DNA of 64,000 bases, from contig NC_087377.1 of NCBI RefSeq assembly GCF_963675165.1, positions 9,441,122 through 9,505,121 of the forward strand. Reading direction: 5' to 3'. The DNA is from Halichondria panicea (taxonomy: Eukaryota > Porifera > Demospongiae > Suberitida > Halichondriidae). Positions 46,801 to 57,400 of the stretch are shown one piece after another. Within the stretch, counting starts at the first letter, position 1, and each line of letters begins with the position of its first letter. The position numbers and the translations under genes are program-made. The notes under the pieces were generated by a model, which was not told where the DNA came from, did not search any database, and worked only from the letters and a program-made list of their open reading frames with translations.

Positions 46801-48661
46801 GAGTGATTCGTGGATTTGCAAACTAACTTTGTTCTCCAGTTATTTACTTACAGTGAGTTGCAGTTCGCACAGTTTCTATTCACCTTATGAGTTAGCCTTG
46901 CACTCAAGCACTAGCTTTTTGTTAGCTACAAGAGTCAGAAAAGAGCTACAAAGCTGCTGCCAGAGCTATTATGAACTTTAACCTATTGCGGATACACCCT
47001 TCTTGAGATCCTGAGACAGAATACAATTTCATGCATGGGCAATAATACAATATCCTTTTGTCTCACTACTGTCACAGGCCCTCCTTCCACTCCAACTATT
47101 GACGGTATGGAGTATTCAGTGGTCGACTCACCTACCGGACAATTCAGATTCTTGGCAAGCAGTAGCGGAACATTTAGGACAGGGGTCATTATTTCTGCCA
47201 GTGTAGTCGGAGGCAGTGGCTCAGTGGTTGTTACTGACAACAATATTATTGTGATTGGACTGAGCTACACCGGGTCTCACACAGTCAGTATTGTGGCTAC
47301 CAGTGCTGTGTGTCCAGGAGTGCTGAACAGCAGCGTCACTGTTGTTTCTGTGGTGTTTAACATAAGAAGTGAGTAGAACACCAGACTGAGAGTTTGTATT
47401 CTTTACAGTAGCTAATTTTCAGCCCCTGTACTGACTCAACCCACTGGATCCGTTGACTGTTCTAATCCATCGCTGCCAATCAGTGGATCATGGAGTGTGG
47501 TGGAAGGCGTAAGGGAATGATCTCTTACAGTACATGACTGTCCAATTATGGATGTATACACATCACTCACAGGTTCAGAGCAGCAATAACTCGGCAGTTC
47601 AGTTAGCTCCTCCCCCAATTGGTACACCAACCATAACCTTTACTTCTTCAGCAAGGGGTCTCAGTGGCAGTGCAGTCTTTGTTCCTGATTCATCCTACCA
47701 GCTCACAGACACAGTGGAGAATGATGTGTTCACTTTCACTGTGACTGTGACTAATGCGGCTGGATCAAGCAGTGAAATGTCTGCTGCAGTTGAGGGTAAG
47801 CTTTTTATTTCTTCTTTTGCTGTGATGAAAACCTCTTTGATGCCCATCTTGCATACAAGCACTGTATTATTATATAGTTACCCCGTTCATCGTTGATGAG
47901 AGTACGCTGGAAACAATGAATTGCCTCACATTCTCTCTCAGTCAAAACTGTGCCTCTGAGCAGAGTGGAAACTTTGTCATCAAGTTTGAACAAAGAAATG
48001 GTGTTTGTCGAGACTTGGTTCTATCAGATTTCAGCACATCCACCATACAACTGATGCCTCAGTCGGCTTGCGCATACGTGGCTTCATCCACTAACCTGTG
48101 TTATCGTGCAACTCTGATGTATAATGGAATAATAACTGACACTCAGACTAATCTCAACTTTGCTGCGTGTCCTATAAGTGTTCTTAATTCTTTCCTGGCA
48201 GATGGTGTTTCCTACCAGCTTGACGGAGAAGTCACTAGCGGCAACGTGTCTCACCGTACAACTGCTACTTTAAGCTGTACTGAAACTTTTGCTTCAGTAT
48301 CTGGAGCAGCTGTGGTGACATGTGTTGACGGTCAGTGGAACAACATGGGCATACAGTGGTGTTCTAGATCATGTGCAGGTAAACATTACAATGTCATATT
48401 AATTTAATTATGTGCTTTTCAGAAACTACTGCCATATCTGTAATCGTGACTTTCCTGCTGACCCTGGCTCTAGGAATCTCCATTGGTGTCCTCTTTGTGT
48501 TAGCAGTGAACAAGTACAGGAAGTCTGAGAAGGTGACTCTGCAAACTGAAACTGAAATGGGACAACCACCAGTCGCAATATACGAGGACCTGGATGTCGT
48601 TAAACCTGACCCTCGTACTCAGGGAAACCTTGCTTATGGACATGTACATGCAGTTAGTTAG
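40851..48661 (+). CDS. Gene A': Ig/FN3/sushi receptor with ITIM-like tail, giant intron
   Basis: Complete 8-exon model, 591 residues, every junction in phase: 40851-40871, 40920-40962, 41054-41425, 47078-47368, 47423-47508, 47573-47795, 47878-48378, 48423-48661. Signal peptide and Ig domain are almost identical to gene A. The FN3-like and sushi-like parts are only about two-thirds identical. A single transmembrane segment (ISVIVTFLLTLALGISIGVL) is followed by KYRKSEK, AIYEDLDVVKPD and NLAYGHV. LAYGHV fits the ITIM consensus; YEDL is a YxxL motif. The tail resembles that of gene D, not A. Intron 3 is 5.65 kb against 127 bp in A, because of nested transposons. No frame breaks, so it may still work if the intron is spliced. 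Confidence 0.85.
41558..44331. mobile_element. GGCCCCCC-rich element, third layer
   Basis: TATCATAAAATTTTAGGCCC at the left pairs with GGGCCCAAAATTTTATGACA at the right, flanked by CCGG. Both ends carry further GGCCCCCC/TAGAATTTTAA units. It contains the next nested element at 42190-43929. No coding content recognised. Confidence 0.65.
42190..43929. mobile_element. TA-flanked element with CACTGTTAAAAA ends, innermost layer
   Basis: CACTGTTAAAAATGGTGTGT at the left and its near complement at the right; TA on both sides. Subterminal blocks repeat GTGTGTTAATCAACAC-type inverted words. 1740 bp with no recognised transposase, so a non-autonomous Tc1/mariner-type element. Confidence 0.78.
44593..45000 (+). 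pseudogene. ZAD-like zinc-finger fragment in transposon copy 2
   Basis: Reads ASKFVLCRLCYSTDAIQNRR through LSLALDLPVSDSDGL in one frame, including the first CxxC. A 7-nt deletion near 44775 removes the second CxxC and breaks the frame. The remaining basic serine-rich tail matches copy 1. Same caution on the ZAD assignment. Confidence 0.5.
45060..45810 (-). pseudogene. RecQ-like helicase fragment in transposon copy 2
   Basis: Reading leftward: MAISTSFDIQEALAYAL, FPTGYGKSLCYQLLPF (motif I), LFTAPEAVVEDYRW, VAIAVDEAHCVYKW (motif II). An apparent small intron follows (donor after CAAGTGG, acceptor ...tctgtag before GAGCTCTGAC), then DFRPAYAHLGELRAFAPPG and PMLAANW near motif III. An insertion around 45455 and 45550 breaks frame. 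The C-terminal half of the helicase is missing. Confidence 0.72.
46663..46752. repeat. Tandem duplication, 45-bp unit
   Basis: GACTGCATGTGTATTTGCAT occurs at 46663 and 46708, each copy continuing to GCTCAACGGTT. Two copies, nearly identical. In intron 3 of gene A', upstream of exon 4. Confidence 0.85.
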
Positions 48662-48666
48662 TTTCG

Positions 48667-48672
48667 AATAAA
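48667..48672 (+). promoter_or_regulatory. Polyadenylation signal of gene A'
   Basis: AATAAA starts a few bases after the TAG stop of gene A'. A very short 3' UTR would follow before the LTR at 48731. Confidence 0.5.
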
Positions 48673-48730
48673 ACAGTGAGTCACCGTCAGTATGTTAAAA
48701 TTTAAATATCGTTTTTAGTCATAGGACCAG

Positions 48731-49043
48731 TGTAGTAATGTGCATAGTGTTTACTTTTAGTTGTGTTAATTAACTCATGTCCTGTGGTTAACTTTATTTC
48801 CTGTATTGTACTTTTCTGTTATTGTGGTTTCTGTTCGTTAGTAGGTTCTTTCTGTATAGTTGTTCTTTGTTCCCTTTGTGCCTAGCTATAGGGGCCCGCT
48901 CCAGGTGGCTCTTTGTGTATGGGAGCCTCTGCTCCACTGCCTTTTGTCTTGTACATACTTATACCTTTGTTCTTGTACATTTTATCAGTTGTTGAATACG
49001 ATTTCACTAAACTCAAATGTCTGCATGAACCTGCGACATAACA
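48731..49043 (+). mobile_element. 5' LTR of a Ty3/gypsy-type retrotransposon
   Basis: Starts TGTAGTAATGTGC, ends GCGACATAACA (TG...CA), about 313 bp. Immediately after comes TTGGCGACGAGGATTAC, whose TGGCGACGAGGAT is a plausible tRNA primer-binding site at 49046. No 3' LTR was found in the window, so this is a remnant. It lies 70 bp downstream of the gene A' stop. Confidence 0.65.
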
Positions 49044-49088
49044 ATTGGCGACGAGGATTACAACGGCAACCAAACCAAGTACTACCCC

Positions 49089-49708
49089 ATGGCTCATCTC
49101 TCAATCGGCACTATTGGCTCCTTCCAACCCAGCACGGAGGATTGGAAAGCGTATATAGAGCGACTTCAACTCTTTTTTTGTCGCTAACGGCATTGATGAC
49201 GCAGACATACGTCGTGCAACTCTCCTCACTGTGTGCGGACCGTCAACGTATGGACTCGTCCGTGATCTACTTGCTCCCGCAGCTCCTACCGAAAAAACAT
49301 TCGAAGAACTTGTTGTTCTGGTTCAGGAACACCAGCAGCCTACACCCTCACCCATCGTCGAGAGGTACACCTTCTTTACAAGAGTACAACACTCAGGAGA
49401 AACGATCAATGACTATGTGGCCCAGCTCCGCAAGATTGCTAAACACTGCCAGTTTGGCAAAACCCTCAACGACATGCTCCGAGACCGCATTGTTTGTGGA
49501 TGTCGAGACAAGAAGCTCCAGTACAAGCTTTTGGCTGACCCTGCACTCACCTTTGACAGCGCTCTGGCTGTTGCAAAGGCATCTGAACTAGCTGATCGTG
49601 GCACCAGAAATCTCTCTGGACAGGACGCGTCTGTAAACCGTCTATTGGACAACCGTCGACGCAAGCCTCCACCCCCTCGGGAGAAACCTCCCTCAATTGG
49701 CCCAACCA
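49089..49708 (+). pseudogene. Gag-like fragment of a Ty3/gypsy-type retrotransposon
   Basis: Begins MAHLSIGTIGSFQPSTEDWK, the usual opening of gypsy-type capsid proteins, then frame breaks at a run of seven T (49173-49179). It continues TLLTVCGPSTYGLVRDLLAP, YTFFTRVQHSGETINDYVAQ and RKIAKHCQFGKTLNDMLRDR. These are the capsid helices of Ty3/gypsy Gag. The C-terminal basic, proline-rich region is cut by the foldback element at about 49707. Possible degenerate zinc-knuckle text (KCW...GNPH) resumes near 51500, after two nested insertions. No pol was seen. Confidence 0.75.
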
Positions 49709-50890
49709 AGAGTTTATGATAGAGAGAGAGTATCGAACGTAGGCATACTGTACATCAGATGTATGCGGAGAGTAACGTGACTTCCTGTATCTGTCACAAG
49801 CTTGGAATTTGCACACTGACCAATCCAAGCGTGGGTGATGTAATCTATCAACCCATCCAAGTGTGGGTGATGTAATCTACTTTCTTGATAGATTACATCA
49901 CCCACACTGGATTGGTCAGTGTGCAAATTCCAAGCTTGTGTATGGCGCGCCATGTGTTTCAATAACAATGTCTGCATATACATAGGCATGTCCTGGTGTG
50001 AATATACCGACATAGCATGCACATGCAATGATCGCCTTATGCAGTGATCATGTCTGCACATGCAACCATTAGTCTCTGCACATGCAGTGATCATGTCTGC
50101 ACATGCAACCATTAGTCTATGCACATGCAGTGATCATGTCTGCACATGCAACCATTAGTCTCTGCACATGCAGTGATCATGTCTGCCATGCAACCATTAA
50201 TCTCTGCACATGCAGTGATCATGTCTGCACATGCAACCATTAGTCTATGCACATGCAGTGATCATGTCTGCACATGCAACCATTAGTCTCTGCACATGCA
50301 GTGATCATGTCTGCACATGCAACCATTAGTCTCTGCACATGCAGTGATCATGTCTGCACATGCAACCATTAGTCTCTGCGTGTGCAGTGATCATGTCTGC
50401 ACATGCAAAATGTGTTCCAGCCGAGTACTTCAATGGCAGATTCGTCTTCATCCATGTCCATATCATCTATTATATCTATCATTAATTTTTAATACATCTT
50501 TGATACACGTGCTTTAAATAGAGCTGCGCATCAGGTCAAAGTATATGTTTCTCAATGGGACTCAGGTACACCTGTACTGTACTGCATGTGCAGAGATTAA
50601 TGGTTGCATGTGCAGACATGATCACTGCATGTGCAGACATGATCACTGCACACGCAGAGACTAATGGTTGCATGTGCAGACATGATCACTGCATAAGGCG
50701 ATCATTGCACGTGCATGCTATGTCGGTATATTCACACCAGGACACGCCTATGTATATGCAGACATTGGTATTGAAACACACGGCGCGCCATACTTGTGAC
50801 AGATACAGGAAGTCATGTTACTCTCCGCATACATCTGATGTACAGTATGCCTACGTTCGATACTCTCTCTCTATCATAAACTCTTGGCCC
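49707..50890. mobile_element. Foldback element with minisatellite, inserted in gag
   Basis: Arms of more than 300 bp: left AAGAGTTTATGATAGAGAGA..., right its complement. The gag words TTGGCCCAACCAA stand on both sides, giving a target duplication of 7-13 bp depending on where the termini are drawn. The left arm holds a secondary hairpin (GATTACATCACCCACACT) and a 43-bp minisatellite. The terminal CCAAGAGTT is shared with 1768-2076. Long arms and a 7-9-bp duplication recall MULE-type or foldback elements. Confidence 0.8.
50041..50410. repeat. Minisatellite, 43-bp unit, about 8.5 copies
   Basis: TGCAACCATTAGTC recurs at 50061, 50104, 50147, 50189, 50232, 50275, 50318 and 50361, each followed by GCACATGCAGTGATCATGTC. 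About two inverted copies lie in the opposite arm at 50585-50690. The ORFs across it are repeat artefacts. Confidence 0.9.
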
Positions 50891-50892
50891 AA

Positions 50893-51487
50893 CCAAGGGC
50901 GTATACAGAGAAGAGGGCATGCAACTCGCCCAATTCTCAGAATCATCCGACTTCGTATTGAGCTATTTTTAGAACTGCCCACAGAACGCCCACGCGTAAT
51001 CTTTGACCGCACAAGGTAAATCAAAGTCTTTTTTATATCTGTGCTAGCTAGCTAGCTCGATTGCAGCATAGTAAAACTAGTTCTCAGCAGCAGTATGGCT
51101 CGTACTAGCAGTGTCAAAGGCAAACCATCCAACAGTTGCAACTCCAACCTAGGTACAATAAACCTGTCTTCCTGAGTCTCTGGTGCTTCTTAACAATGCG
51201 CCCAGCACTTAACTTCCCGCTCGAAGGGGTTGTCTTGGACCTGGCTGGACTAGGACTGGTCATGACACTTCTCTAAAATAATACTCCACTGTTAGCTAGC
51301 TAGCTAGCAAAGGCTAGGCAGCTCTGATGTACACGCCCATAATTATAACTCCGTAAACAACACCGCCCACTTGTTGACGTCCGTATACTGGATTCTATTT
51401 TTAGCATATCCGGTCTCTGATACGAAGTCAGATGAGTACGTTGGGTACATAGTGAGTTGCATGCCCTCTTCTCTGTATACGCCCTTG
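50893..51487. mobile_element. Second inverted-repeat element next to the foldback in gag
   Basis: GGGCGTATACAGAGAAGAGG, then GCATGCAACTC, at the left and its complement at 51446-51483. CCAA/TTGG at both borders. The interior has a GCTAGCTAGCTAG run on each side (51038, 51292). No ORF with support. Confidence 0.75.
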
Positions 51488-51774
51488 GTTTGGCTAAAGT
51501 GCTGGATCGGAAACCCTCACCTCCACCGGAAATGACCAGGTGATATAGGTGAAGGTTAGGGGAATTCCCCTAAAACCGGCCCAACACAGATCACGTCTCC
51601 ATAAGGCATGCCTCGTTAAAGGCAAGCCCCGTAAAGACGGAGAGGGTGGGTGGGATGAAATCGACAGCAGTGATCGAGCCTGATCATGAAGACACGAGGT
51701 AGAAATATGATCTGCGCATGTGCAAGCGGGTGCGGTCCTCCTTATTAACTTGGTCTAACTATCATTAAACCATA
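51488..51774. other. Possible tail of the gag remnant, otherwise unrecognised
   Basis: TTTGGCTAAAGTGCTGGATC may continue gag. The rest (GGGGAATTCCCC palindrome near 51560) shows nothing I recognise. Confidence 0.3.
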
Positions 51775-51928
51775 CATAAAATCGAGTCGATAAAACACAT
51801 CGAGTCGATCCCTACCAGATGAAGTCGATAATCGATTTGATAAAACGCATCGAGTCAATTTTATCCTGACACCAACACATGGTATTTTGTATCGCCATTT
51901 TGAAACAAAAGGCTCACCATATATTATA
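51775..51928. mobile_element. Solo end of the TATGGTGAGCC foldback family
   Basis: Matches the right arm of 22868-23757: ATCGAGTCGATAAAACACAT units, then CACCAACACATGGTATTTTG and GGCTCACCATA. The other end is absent, so this is a truncated copy. Confidence 0.75.
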
Positions 51929-52940
51929 GCCCCCCATGCATGCTGTATATACAACAATTTTTGGATGGACAAACCAATGTATATCTTCATGAAAAGAAGA
52001 AGAGATAACATTTGTGTAAGCGACGAGGAACATTTGTCCCTGTATTGACGGCACCATCTAGATCCTAGAATGCTCTAACTGACCTTAATTGGGCCTAAAC
52101 TCTTTCAGATTTAAAGCCACATAATACAACAATAGATGCATGTAATAAGTCTTTCTTCTCAGTGACTTTATATAGATAAGCTAACTTTATGAAATAATTA
52201 GTAAAATTATGCACTTCCGCTTATAATTAATTGAAAACAAAATCTTCTTTGTTGCTTCCTAGATCCTTAAGGTCCTGGTATATATAAGCAGCCACAAAAC
52301 ACAACAATGATACCATAATTATACAATTGAATAGATGCAAATCATTTTAGACAGAGTATTTTATACACTTTTTCCTCTTCTATACTTCCGCTTCTATACT
52401 TTTGAGCGAAAGCAAATCATGGCGAGAGGCACTAGCACAGCGCCAGCTTGAACACTATAGTTTTATTCAGTGATTCACTTAAACAGATGTATACATGTTG
52501 CTAAATTATTAACTCTATCAGAATTCAAAGTTGCTTATACATGTAGCTAGAAAATGAATGCACATCATGTAAATGAAGCTACTTCAGTTATGAAGTTCAG
52601 TAAACAATTTATTCATACGCAGCATTCCTACATGAGTGAGGGGGGAGGGTATCCCCCCTCACTCATGTAGGGGAATATTTCCCTCTCGTAGAAATTTGTA
52701 TTCAGGTACCAGTTGTATGACTGAGTATATGCAAGGCAACCCCAGGATTCACGTATATATAGGACCACCTAATTTTCCAGGCATGCCCCTGGCTTTCCAT
52801 AGCTTGCGCGCCATGCTGATGTTACATACTAGCAGATTATCGAAATAACAGTCGACCTTTTTTTAGCAAAATTTCTCCCCTCTACTGTATGACACCACCC
52901 TGGCAGTAGTCTGTTTAATGGCATCAGGCTCTTTATAATT
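51929..52940. other. Non-coding stretch with a strong hairpin
   Basis: At 52627-52671 CTACATGAGTGAGGGGGG pairs with its exact complement across a 7-base loop. No gene recognised. Confidence 0.5.
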
Positions 52941-52944
52941 ATAT

Positions 52945-54130
52945 CACAGATGATGGTTTCGTCAGTTTGCAGAGTTATACCTTCTCAGACCTCCTAGATC
53001 CTGTACTTGTTCACTGCCAGCACAATGAGGGCATGCACCAATGGAGACTACAAGAACCAGGGTCAACAGGAAAGTCAGGACAAATGTGAGGGCAACAGCA
53101 GCTCCAGTTAAGAAAGCTTCAGTTGAGAAAGATGTTCAGTTGAGAAAGATGTCACTGTAAACAAAGCAAACACAGTTATAACTATAAATAAGTACGACAT
53201 TCATGGATGCATTAATAATTATCGATAATTAATCATGCGCATTATAATTATACAAGTTGTATGCAAACAAACAGAATTTGCGCTTGCTATTGCACGAGTG
53301 AATTGTGCATCGGGCATACTTTAATACAGTTGAATGTTGGCTAAAAATTAATATGCATTTGCTCTAAGTTGATGTAAAGAGTAGAACAAACAGACCATAA
53401 TAAGTAATCAAGCGAGCGATGCATGTGCTTACAATGTGAATGATCCTGCATGTCTCACTCACTGGAATGGACACATCCACACTGGTGTTAGTCCGCAGGA
53501 CAATCCTGATAGAATATAGGAGTACTCCGCACCTGCAATTAGTCCATGTATATTGTGAAGATAGCAGTAAGTCATCAGTGATTGGTGCAGAATCAGCAGG
53601 GATGAGGGTGGAGATGATAATGAGTTTACTGTGAGGGAAACTGACCTCAGGTATAGCATTAGAGCGATGTTTAACACATTGTATAAGCACATGCATCGCT
53701 CTGCTTGATTACTGTTTGTTTTACTCCTTACATCAACTTAGAGCAGATGTACAAGACACTCCCCTATAGTCATAGAGGTAGGTGGTCTGTTCCAACCAAT
53801 AGAGTACGTAGTTTGTGATGCGATCAGTGTTAGTCATTTGATCTCATTGCAAAACTGTCCTCTCTGCATGAGTTGTAAATATGCACATTAGAAACACATA
53901 CATTATTTTACTCCTGAACAGAGAAACGAACAGTGAAAGAGGCATAGGGTATGAAGTTGCATACCCAAGAGATCAGCAGTGAAATTGAAGAGTGTACTAT
54001 AGTTTCTCCAGGAACGTGACAACACACCCCATATGCACTGTCACCATAATTATTGAATGGCATCAAGTAGATAAGATCTACTCTAGCAACACACTGAAAC
54101 TTAATTGCTGGTCTTGCTCCAAGCACCTAA
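52945..54130 (-). pseudogene. Decayed receptor paralogue E
   Basis: Minus-strand blocks resemble gene D and A' exons. About 53440-53650 reads KLIIISTLIPADSAPITDD and then VLLYSIRIVLRTNTSVDV, aligning with IITSLTPNDTAPVVADF and YTYTVRVVRRNDMTDVV of gene D exon 8. About 52960-53150 reads AALTFVLTFLLTLVLVVSIG-like text (exact: ALTFVLTFLLTLVLVVSIG) before NKYR-like sequence, aligning with the A' transmembrane exon, but then loses frame. About 53900-54120 is a further ectodomain-like block (CHVPGETIVHSS, FTVRFSVQE). No signal peptide or tail found. It lies head-to-head with gene D, about 270 bp between them. Confidence 0.55.
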
Positions 54131-54401
54131 AATAGAGCATCACCATGGAAGTGCAGTAGAATAAAAAATGAATTTTGATGTCAAAATTACATCCTGGTCT
54201 GACTCCATTGATTCTATAGTAGAGGAAGATCTAAGCCTACATGCAGTTACAGTACACAGTACAGTGTTTTACAGAGTGGATTACTTTATTATTCTGCCAT
54301 AGCACCAGGCCCTGGTCCATGCAGGGATGATTAATTAAAAAGAGGGTAAGGATTGTAGCTGCTGTAGAATCTAGTTTTTTACCTTTTATTGTGTTTTTTA
54401 G

Positions 54402-57400
54402 ATTCTTCTGGTGGTTTTGTTCTTGTATCTTTGTTACCCAAGTGGAGCAGGTAAGCTAGATGTACATTAATTATATCTCTATAAGACATGATTTGATTGA
54501 GCCATGGCTTTGTATGTGTATTTGGCAGTACCCTTTCTTCTAGATCGTATAATTATATACGATGGAAAACAGTATGCACTACACAATCACAATCAGCTGT
54601 GATGAGCAATTATCGTTTGCAGATGCTGTTGGAAACTTGACATCCACTCCTGCATGAGTCCACCAATGGAGTATTGACAGCATGCCCAGGAGATCGTATC
54701 TCTATCACATGCACTCATAATGTTACTGCTGGCACTGGTCTTACTCATTGGGAGCTTCCTGGTGTTTCACTTTGTCTTGTTGTTCATGATGGATCTGCTG
54801 CTCCTAACTGTGCTCCATTCACGATCACAATGATCAGTGACAACTCTGGTCTTACAGTGAGCTCTACGGTTGAGATGACAGTTACTGACAGGGCACTGGA
54901 TGGTGAAAAGGTTGAGTGTAGAGCTGGTGCAAGTGTTACTAATTCTCTTTTAGTTGGATCTGTTAATATCAGTGTTCTCAGTAAGTTTATATGTGTTATT
55001 GTTGGCCAGGTAATACTGTTTTTGCAAACACAAGTACAGCTATTCCCACTCCAAGCATCACCCTGGTGGAGCAAACGTCTCAGTACATGGCAAATGTGAG
55101 CTTGTTGGTGAACAACACTCAGTGTGCTGCTACCTATGTGGTCAATGCTACTCAAGATGATAACAGTGGGTCAGTGAGTGGTGGGTCAAGCTCTACCACA
55201 CTTGTGATAGTCAATGGTCTGGATTTGTGTTGCTATAACTATAGCTTTGTAGGGTACGTCATCACGGCTGGTGGAAGTGTGGGAGATATGAGTGCACCAT
55301 GCACCTTTCAGCTTCACGGCAAACCTCTCAGGTATGTATAACCTCAATGTATGCATGTTTACACTATATCTCTGTTTAGGACTAAATGGCGGTGCTAACG
55401 TGATTACCAACTCAGAGAGGACAGTTTTGCAATGGGATCAAATGCCTAACACTGGATATCCTGATTGCATCACAAGCTACTCTATTGGTTGGAACGGAAC
55501 GACTTATAACACATCTGATACAGCTATCTCTGTGACTAGAGAACTACTGAGTGCCTCAGGGTTTCCTTTCTGTACGACCATCCATCACTGTGACACCAGT
55601 GACTCCAATGGGACTGTTAGCTGGGAGAGACTCTATATACTGCAGATGTCAGCTTAATCTCACCAGGTATAAATAAACAAATGTATAACATTATTTTTGT
55701 ATTACATTATTTCACAGATTTCGTGACACCTAATATTTCTGGTTTATACCTTTTGAATAACATCAGCAGCATGATCGTGGAAATTAATGGGACAAACGTA
55801 AAACTATCAACATCACGATCAAAAGATTCTCTGGGATGGTTCAAGTACGTAATTTCATAAAAGTGGAATAAATGTTACCCTTCATTTTTCTTCAGGGAAT
55901 ATCTCAGATTGTTAACCCCATGCACTCATATGATTGGGTACAGCCGGGCCGGCATGGCTTGTACACCTAACACAGTGTTCACTGATGACTCATTTGAAGT
56001 CACTCTTCCTGTCGATGCTGAGTTTGGAGAATCATTTACAATGTGCGTTCAACTGACCTTTGGGGACTGTATGGAAATGGCATCGAGAGATTTCACAAGT
56101 AAGTCTATCATTCTAACTCACATTTTAACTTGATGCGCATGTTGTGTTTCCACCCCAGTTCCCAGTCAAAACATCACTACACAGAATGGAGGAATAGTGT
56201 CGGGTACTAGCTTCACTGCCACCACAAACCTACCATTAACTGAGTATCAACCAGACCAGCTACAAATCATCACTTCTCTTACCCCCAATGACACTGCACC
56301 AGTTGTAGCCGACTTCCCTGCTAGCTACCAGTACACTGTGATGATCTCGGGTCTCATGCCTGGTACAAGTTACACCTACACAGTTCGTGTTGTGCGTCGC
56401 AATGACATGACAGATGTAGTGGACACTTTTGTGGCTGATTTCTTAATTGCAGCTCTCCGTAAGTTGACGAGTGGCTAATCTTGAGTAGAATTCCTAAATC
56501 AGTGAAACTAAATTATAGTTCTCAAGGCTATTATATACTTTAATAATTACTTCTCAGGCAGGCAAACAGAAAACTGTAATCATGACATTAAAACCAATTC
56601 CGCTTTAATTGATTCCACTTATTATTCTTACAGCAACAACAATGGCCCCAACTCAACCTCCAACGACGTCTCCCATCAGTGAGCAAACAACCTCATCACC
56701 AGGGACGCCTTCAGCACAGGGATGTACCGGAGGTTGCATTTCTGGAATCATCGTTGGTTTTCTGTTTGTTCTAATAGTTTTGGTCATCATTGTCATTGTT
56801 ATGTGCTACTGCAGCAAGACGAGGAGTAAGTGATTTTTCTCACTTAAAATGATGTTGGGTTAAATGACATAATTATTTTAGGAGAAATGAAGGTGTTATG
56901 GCATCAAATGGAACTACAAAGTACTAAAGTAAAACTGAAGTAAGTCGCATGCTATTAATTATTATGTGCATCAAAATTAAAAGTTGTGTTCTGAACAGTA
57001 CTTATTAGGGTTTCTTGTGAGGACACTTGGCTTTTTGATTGAAAGAAGTCAACTCATAAAATGTGTTGACTTGTTTACGTGCTTGTTGACATGATGTTAC
57101 CTTTTGTCTGCCCCTTGTCTTATGCATGAGTATATAGAATGTTTATTGGGCATGGTATATACATGTGCAAATACGTACACAAATCAACTGTGCTGTCCGT
57201 AATCGTGCACATTCTATACTTTGTTACACTACACCCCTGAATTGTATTAGACTGTGATAATTGTATTGTCAGAGAAATAGCAATATTACGTAACTATACA
57301 AATACGTTCAATATTTGTGCTGTATAAGTATACGTAATATTTACATCTGTGTTTACACTCCCTACACATGCAGTACCAACGATGAGGAGATGGATCCCAT

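Noticed and set aside
49714-50124. Minus-strand ORF across the minisatellite
   Set aside because: Translation of the 43-bp repeat and the foldback arm.
50041-50410. CRISPR-like array (regular 43-bp period)
   Set aside because: The whole unit is repeated with no unique spacers; it is a eukaryotic minisatellite.
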